From positions 1 to 10,940 of the forward strand of contig JAZREJ010000010.1 in the NCBI GenBank assembly GCA_045660745.1: a stretch of 10,940 nt of DNA. Reading direction: 5' to 3'. Made by a program: the position numbers and the translations under genes. The notes beneath the pieces were generated by a model. It was not told the origin of the DNA and did not search any database. It saw only the letters and a list, made by a program, of their open reading frames with translations. This DNA comes from RGIG6353 sp045660745 (GTDB taxonomy: Bacteria > Bacillota > Clostridia > Oscillospirales > SIG627). Positions 6,815 to 10,940 of this stretch are shown here, one piece after another (position 1 is the first letter of the stretch; each line of letters begins with the position of its first letter).

Positions 6815-7674
6815 TCCTCCACATCCTTTCCGAATCTGTCCTCAAGTATAAATATTACAAGTATCACCACAAGCAGCACAGCCGACATGACGATTGCCGC
6901 CGCAGACAGCTTCTGATAGTCAAGGGACTTGAAGGTGTTATTCATAAAGTGCTGAAGGAAATATATGGAGCCGTAAGGATATCCTCCCGTTAAAAGGTAC
7001 ACCTCACGGAATATCTTAAACGAATTAATGAGCGAAAGGAGGGTCACGAAAAAGAGTGATGGGGATATGTAGCGGAGCTTTACCGTGAAAAAGCGTCTGA
7101 TCGCTCCCGCACCGTCAACCTCAGCCGCCTCAAGCTGTGCTCTCGGCACGTTGGAGAGTGCCGCCATGAAAAGTACCATATTGTAACCGAGATTTTTCCA
7201 CAAAAAGAGAAGGAGCACCACTACCATGTTGTAGTCACTCTTCATCCAGTCGATAGCCTCCACCCCAAAATGCGCAAGTATATCGTTAAAGGTTCCGTTC
7301 TGCGAGAATATTACCTGCCATATCAGTATGACGGATGCAGTAGGTACAACAAGCGGACTTAAAAAGAATGTACGAAGCTTGCTTTTTGCGGGTATCTTTG
7401 TCTCTAAAACAAGCGCGAGCATAAGGGAAAGGAGCACCGCAAGAACTACTGCAAAGCCCGAAAAGGTTAGAGTGTTTTTCGCCGCCAGCATGAATGCCTT
7501 ATTGTCAAACAACGCCTTGTAATTGTCAAGCCCCACGAACTCTTCGTTTATTGGATTATCTATTAAAGAATAGTATACAACTCTTATAAAGGGCAAAACA
7601 AAGAACACTAAAACACCCGCTATACTCGGGAATAAAAACGCCCATGATGCAAGTTTTTTTCTGATTTTTTTCAA
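6811..7674 (-). CDS. Carbohydrate ABC transporter permease, MalF type (TTG start)
   Basis: 287 residues, about six membrane helices, first at about 10-33. The EAA loop is at about 182-204: EAAEVDGAGAIRRFFTVKL, with the final P of the consensus I-x-LP replaced by R. The segments FLSPLVVPTASVILIWQVIF and LTGGYPYGS are typical of the MalF/UgpA family. I chose the TTG at 7672-7674 for three reasons. It has AAAGGGGG 7 nt upstream. The resulting N-terminus (KKIRKKLASWAFLFPSIAG) matches the family. The in-frame ATG at 7732-7734 has no ribosome site and lies only 4 nt below a consensus -10 box. If that promoter is not used, the protein would be 20 residues longer. It is the first gene of the five-gene operon and pairs with the MalG-type permease. 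Confidence 0.93.
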   Translation of the reverse strand: MKKIRKKLASWAFLFPSIAGVLVFFVLPFIRVVYYSLIDNPINEEFVGLDNYKALFDNKAFMLAAKNTLTFSGFAVVLAVLLSLMLALVLETKIPAKSKLRTFFLSPLVVPTASVILIWQVIFSQNGTFNDILAHFGVEAIDWMKSDYNMVVVLLLFLWKNLGYNMVLFMAALSNVPRAQLEAAEVDGAGAIRRFFTVKLRYISPSLFFVTLLSLINSFKIFREVYLLTGGYPYGSIYFLQHFMNNTFKSLDYQKLSAAAIVMSAVLLVVILVIFILEDRFGKDVEE

Positions 7675-7681
7675 GTCTTTA

Positions 7682-7689
7682 CCCCCTTT
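7682..7689 (-). promoter_or_regulatory. Ribosome binding site that decides the MalF-type start
   Basis: AAAGGGGG on the minus strand, one mismatch from AAGGAGG pairing, is followed by 7 nt (TAAAGAC) and then TTG. Nothing comparable precedes the in-frame ATG 60 nt upstream, whose leader is only A and T runs. Confidence 0.7.
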
Positions 7690-7738
7690 TTGTCCTTTTT
7701 TATATGAGACGGTCTCTTTCGGATTTTGTTCCATGTTT

Positions 7739-7767
7739 ATTATATATTTATATAATTATTTTTTCAA
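7739..7767 (-). promoter_or_regulatory. Promoter of the five-gene transport operon
   Basis: On the minus strand TTGAAA (7762-7767) stands 17 nt from a perfect TATAAT (7739-7744). Transcription would start near 7731-7733, giving a leader of about 58 nt before the TTG start at 7674. The surrounding 7735-7811 is extremely A+T rich, so other -10-like boxes exist, but none has this pairing and spacing. Confidence 0.72.
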
Positions 7768-7811
7768 TATATTTGCACTATTTCATACAAATAATATACA
7801 TTTTAAAACTT

Positions 7812-7849
7812 AAAAAATGTCACTGTCCTTTAGAACCGTGACATTTTTT
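7812..7849 (-). terminator. Terminator after the putative glycoside hydrolase gene
   Basis: Perfect 12-bp arms AAAAAATGTCAC (7812-7823) and GTGACATTTTTT (7838-7849) enclose a 14-nt loop. The hairpin starts 15 nt after the stop codon, and on the minus strand the T run is the end of the stem. The A-run/T-run symmetry means it may work in both directions. It separates the hydrolase transcript from the transport operon, which has its own promoter. Confidence 0.82.
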
Positions 7850-7864
7850 GCTATCTGTGGGAAT

Positions 7865-10462
7865 TTACTTTATCTTCTCACCGTCAAAACCGACAGTCGC
7901 GGTAAAGCGTGCGGGAAGCGAGGATGAAGCAACAAGCACAATTGCGCCCACGCCACCGTCAAGCGTGGGAACGGTGCCTGAAACGGGAACACTTTCAAAG
8001 TTACCGCCTCGGTCAAACTTAAGCGCTGTACCGTCGGGATAAAGCTCAAAATACTCACCCGTCTTAATAGGTGCGCCAAGTGTGAAGCTCTCACCGTTAG
8101 CGGAAAGTGTGACGCTCTCGGTCTCGAACTCTGCATGAGGAACCGCTGAAACGTCCCCGATAGAGACTCCTTCAACGTCGCCCGAGGTGTATACCTCAAG
8201 CCTGTTTGCGTGATCGTAATTTACGGTGGAGCGATAGTAGGAATAAGCTCCGAAATCCGACGGAATCGGTGCTGATGCCTCGGGGAAAAGTCCGTTATCC
8301 ACCTCGGCAAGAATAATGTCGCGCCAGCCCTCGAAATCAGTAAATACCGTGTAATCCGCAACGCCCTTGCCGTTATTAAAGGATGAGCCTATGCGGAAAA
8401 TGACCGCTGAGCGCTTGCCGTTGCCCTTAACTCTGACACGGAGGGCAAGGCGTGGCATCATATCGGTATAATCGAAATTGTAGGTGCCGCACGCCACGGG
8501 AGAATTTTCATCGAAAGACACGAGCACCACCCCGTCATTCCCTGCCGATGTGTGCTGTGCTTCAAGGCGTATAAAGGGCTTTTGAGCCGAGAACGGATTT
8601 TCATAAAGCACCCTGCCGTCATCGGAGGCGTTGTATATCTTGGACTTTTTGTAATGCTTTTCAACAAAATACTTTTCTCCGTCCTTTTCGACAAGCCTCT
8701 TCTCAAAGGGGCTTTCGGCAAGCCGCGGGCGAAGGGCTGTGAGTACTTCGTCCTCCATTGCCTCGAAATAACGGCGGTAATTCTTAATATTTTTCTCAAA
8801 CGCGGGATAGGCATTGCAGGTTGCCTCCGACAGGCTTATGAATACCATACTGCTTCCGTGAGAGAAGCCTTGAGTTCCCACAAAATCAATGTCGTCCTCA
8901 AATTGATAACGCATTGCATAATTTGGAGGAAGCTTATCCGCCATTACGGGATAGGCAAGATACCAGCCGAGAGTTGTTGTATAGTGGCGCTTCTCCCATT
9001 CAGCGTTTGCCGCACAGTGCATTTTAACAAACTCCTTAAAGCCTCTGTAAGGAGTGTCCCAAGCACCCATTCTGCCGCGTGTCGCCCAAAGAGAAGGGTA
9101 CATTGTGGAATACTCAATGATTGGAGGTGTATTGCAATTCTTCACTATCTCCGATACAAATCTGCCCGCCCAGTACCATTCCTCATCCTTGGGGCAATGA
9201 TGTCCGATGCCGTCGAGTGCGTCAAGATATATCATTTCAAATCCACCCTCGTTGTATGCCTTTGCGGTGTCGCGTGCAATCTTGAAGAAAAGCTCGCTTC
9301 CGGGGATGGGGGTAAACATACAAAACCGTCCGAAGAAGTGGCGTATCTTAGCCCCGCGCTTGTGCGTGGTATGGGGAGTGCCCGCAATACCTCTGCCGTT
9401 TATCTTGAAGCCTCCGTTCTCGGGCTTGACTATAACGATCTCATCCTCTATGAGAACGTAAGGAAGGCTGTCCGAGAAGAATGTGTGATTAGTATCAAAG
9501 CAAGACGTGTCCTCAACAGTCTTGATGAACGCCTGATCGGGGATGAAATCCTCATCAAGGGTATATTCATCGTCAAGATAACACAGCTGCTCATGCCATT
9601 TGGAATCGGAAAGTATCGGCGCGCAACCCGGATCAACGTAATAAGCATAGGTGTGAAGCCCCGAAAGAATACCCGCCTCGCTTAGCGGTTTCGCAAACTC
9701 GTTTTTGAAGCGCTCGGCACTGCCACCGTATTTGTGGAAGTAAAAATCTCCCTGCCGGAAGGAGTTGGGTCCCTGATGGAAGTCTATCTGAGTAACGCCC
9801 GACTTAGTGTAAAATTCTATATAATTTTGAAGCTTTTCAGGAGAAGTATCGGAATTTATAACATAGTTTCCGTGATTTTTATGGTACTCACGGGAGTAAG
9901 GACCCGCGATTGGAGATATCGCGCGGTCACTTGGGGAAAGGGTTTTATGTATCTTCTTTAAAACGTCGCATATCTCATCTTTTTTGCAAAGAACAATCGC
10001 AAGTCTTCCGCCCTTTGTACCGAAGCGTGTCATGGCAAATCCGTAGCTTTTGCCGTTGTCGGCGTCGGGGTACATTCTCTCGTTTACGTTTTCTGTAAGC
10101 GCATAGGAGAAAAGTACGCGCTTTCTGTCAAGAGACTCAAAGCCCGTAATATTCAAAAGCCCGAACTCCACACCGTAAATACTCTCGGGAAGCGCCGTGA
10201 GAAGCGCAAGCTCAAGCCATTCTCCGCGGTCGGTGACTGATATTTCAACCTGAATCATATCAAAGACAAATGTTAAAATTTTATTTTCATAGGTTACAGA
10301 GGTCGGCGCAAGCTTCTCTTCAAACGAAGTCATAAGATATGCAAACGGCATATTATCAACCGCAATAACCTTGCCGCAACGGACACAGTTAAGCGACTCT
10401 ACACGTCCCTTTTGGTCCATCTCTATTTCAAAAATATTTGTTTTTATTACTATTTTATCCAT
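7865..10462 (-). CDS. Putative cytoplasmic TIM-barrel glycoside hydrolase, family not recognised
   Basis: 865 residues. The start is the ATG at 10460-10462 with AAGGAG 7 nt upstream; an ATG further up (10519) falls inside the promoter. No signal peptide or membrane helix is seen, so it acts in the cytoplasm. Residues about 1-190 look like a beta-rich N-terminal domain. Residues about 200-580 have the alternating pattern of a (beta/alpha)8 barrel: GVTQIDFHQGPN (222-233), ILSGLHTYAYYVDPG (265-279), FEMIYLDALDGIG (408-420) and PPIIEYSTMYPSLWA (446-460), followed by GAWDTPYRG. Asp414 at the end of one strand and Glu450 at the end of the next are plausible catalytic acids, with spacing like GH101/GH129-type enzymes; this is inference. 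Residues about 630-790 resemble a beta-sandwich carbohydrate-binding domain (RLALRVRVKGNG, FEGWRDI). The gene stands alone between its own promoter and terminator, upstream of a sugar importer, so imported oligosaccharide is the likely substrate. Confidence 0.75.
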   Translation of the reverse strand: MDKIVIKTNIFEIEMDQKGRVESLNCVRCGKVIAVDNMPFAYLMTSFEEKLAPTSVTYENKILTFVFDMIQVEISVTDRGEWLELALLTALPESIYGVEFGLLNITGFESLDRKRVLFSYALTENVNERMYPDADNGKSYGFAMTRFGTKGGRLAIVLCKKDEICDVLKKIHKTLSPSDRAISPIAGPYSREYHKNHGNYVINSDTSPEKLQNYIEFYTKSGVTQIDFHQGPNSFRQGDFYFHKYGGSAERFKNEFAKPLSEAGILSGLHTYAYYVDPGCAPILSDSKWHEQLCYLDDEYTLDEDFIPDQAFIKTVEDTSCFDTNHTFFSDSLPYVLIEDEIVIVKPENGGFKINGRGIAGTPHTTHKRGAKIRHFFGRFCMFTPIPGSELFFKIARDTAKAYNEGGFEMIYLDALDGIGHHCPKDEEWYWAGRFVSEIVKNCNTPPIIEYSTMYPSLWATRGRMGAWDTPYRGFKEFVKMHCAANAEWEKRHYTTTLGWYLAYPVMADKLPPNYAMRYQFEDDIDFVGTQGFSHGSSMVFISLSEATCNAYPAFEKNIKNYRRYFEAMEDEVLTALRPRLAESPFEKRLVEKDGEKYFVEKHYKKSKIYNASDDGRVLYENPFSAQKPFIRLEAQHTSAGNDGVVLVSFDENSPVACGTYNFDYTDMMPRLALRVRVKGNGKRSAVIFRIGSSFNNGKGVADYTVFTDFEGWRDIILAEVDNGLFPEASAPIPSDFGAYSYYRSTVNYDHANRLEVYTSGDVEGVSIGDVSAVPHAEFETESVTLSANGESFTLGAPIKTGEYFELYPDGTALKFDRGGNFESVPVSGTVPTLDGGVGAIVLVASSSLPARFTATVGFDGEKIK

Positions 10463-10490
10463 ATTTCTTCTCCTTATATTTCTTATCTTG

Positions 10491-10519
10491 ATGTTACCAC
10501 AAGGCAAGTCATTTGTCAA
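10491..10519 (-). promoter_or_regulatory. Promoter of the putative glycoside hydrolase gene
   Basis: On the minus strand TTGACA (10514-10519) lies 17 nt from TAACAT (10491-10496), with TGG directly before the -10, an extended -10 signature. The predicted start is about 20 nt before the AAGGAG ribosome site. A perfect -35 with a weak, extended -10 is common in regulated promoters. Confidence 0.72.
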
Positions 10520-10558
10520 CGGATTTTGAAAACATAAAAGTATCCGTTATGGATACGG
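10518..10558. promoter_or_regulatory. Nested inverted repeats at the -35 box, candidate operator
   Basis: Three overlapping inverted pairs are visible. AACGGAT (10518-10524) pairs with ATCCGTT (10542-10548). GTATCC (10540-10545) pairs with GGATAC (10551-10556). CCGT (10544-10547) pairs with ACGG (10555-10558). The first arm overlaps the -35 hexamer of the hydrolase promoter by 2 nt. Repeated use of the same ATCC/GGAT half-site suggests a dimeric regulator binding at and upstream of the promoter; which regulator is unknown. Confidence 0.45.
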
Positions 10559-10633
10559 TGACATAGAAGAAAGTTGAAATTTAAAAATTCACATAGGAAG
10601 CCTTCTGCCCTCTTCAATAAGCACAATTACGTG
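10559..10633. other. Intergenic stretch with nothing recognisable
   Basis: No open frame with a ribosome site, no convincing promoter and no stable hairpin is seen between the candidate operator and the palindrome array. Together with the flanking sites, this makes 10463-10940 a gene-free region. Confidence 0.5.
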
Positions 10634-10940
10634 TTAGGATGATATAACGTCCTAATCTGTTTTTTATTTAGGACGATATAACGTCCTAATCATTTCTTAT
10701 TTAGGACGATATAACGTCCTAATCTGTTTTTTATTTAGGACGATATAACGTCCTAATCTGTTTTTTATTTAGGACGATATAACGTCCTAATCATTTTTTA
10801 TTTAGGACGATATAACGTCCTAATCATTTTTATTTAGGACGATATAACGTCCTAATCTGTTTTTTATTTAGGACGATATAACGTCCTAATCTGTTTTTTA
10901 TTTAGGACGATATAACGTCCTAATCTGTTTTTTATTTAGG
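10634..10940. repeat. Tandem array of 22-bp palindromes with T-rich spacers (nine complete copies, runs off the window)
   Basis: Each unit is an 8-bp arm TTAGGACG, a 6-nt centre ATATAA and the complementary arm CGTCCTAA. Copies start at 10634, 10668, 10701, 10735, 10769, 10802, 10834, 10868 and 10902; a tenth begins at 10936. Copies 2-9 are identical in the palindrome; copy 1 has one C to T change in the left arm. Spacers are of two types: TCTGTTTTTTAT (12 nt, after copies 1, 3, 4, 7, 8, 9) and a TCATTT form of 10-11 nt (after copies 2, 5, 6). The repeat period is 32-34 bp. On the plus strand every hairpin is followed by a T run and so looks like a small terminator. No gene lies inside. Function unknown. 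Confidence 0.93.

Noticed and set aside
8552..9685. Long open frame on the plus strand inside the hydrolase gene
   Set aside because: It lies wholly antisense to a gene with clear domain structure, start and terminator; it has no ribosome site and its product shows no recognisable features.
10463..10519. Upstream ATG extending the hydrolase by 19 residues
   Set aside because: It lies at the -35 box of the promoter, and the inner ATG has a strong ribosome site.
10634..10940. CRISPR array
   Set aside because: Spacers are only 10-12 nt, fall into two repeated types and are T-rich rather than unique; the repeat is a full palindrome; no cas gene is present.
10634..10940. Plasmid or phage replication origin with iterons
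   Set aside because: Regular repeats could suggest it, but no replication gene is nearby and the flank is a normal chromosomal metabolic locus; the evidence is not enough.

Overview
The window looks like chromosomal DNA from a low-to-medium G+C Gram-positive bacterium of the class Clostridia, probably a gut Oscillospirales/Ruminococcaceae-type organism. This rests on AAGGAG-type ribosome sites, sigma-A-like promoters (TTGACA-17-TATACT, TTGAAA-17-TATAAT), a lipoprotein substrate-binding protein, a tRNA with encoded CCA, and an integrase of the type common on clostridial integrative elements. The genus cannot be fixed from this sequence. Every gene I can support lies on the minus strand, so transcription runs from high to low coordinates.

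Right edge (10463-10940): an intergenic region. It holds an array of at least nine 22-bp palindromes separated by 10-12 nt T-rich spacers and running off the window. Next come about 75 bp with nothing recognisable, then a cluster of inverted repeats that touches the -35 box of a good promoter. That promoter drives an 865-residue cytoplasmic protein (7865-10462) that looks like a TIM-barrel glycoside hydrolase of a family I cannot name. A hairpin terminator (7812-7849) follows it.

Middle (506-7767): a five-gene operon with its own promoter (7739-7767). Order of transcription: MalF-type permease, MalG-type permease, a 703-residue HlyD/MacA-like adaptor with a very long coiled coil, a 300-residue protein made of only the MacB periplasmic core between two membrane helices, and a 796-residue lipoprotein joining a propeller-like N-terminal half to a family 1 solute-binding domain. 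Genes overlap by ATGA or are separated by 1-12 nt, and a strong hairpin ends the unit (467-489). No ATPase is encoded. The sugar-import part probably borrows a shared MsmX-type ATPase, and the MacA/MacB-like pair is an accessory module not expected in an importer. The simplest reading is a carbohydrate uptake system whose imported product is cut by the cytoplasmic hydrolase.

Left edge (1-420): a tRNA-Arg(ACG) with a near-consensus promoter and a terminator, followed by the first 40 codons of a tyrosine recombinase and a tandem 11-bp repeat. This is the expected arrangement for one end of an integrative element inserted in the 3' end of the tRNA gene; most of the element lies outside the window.
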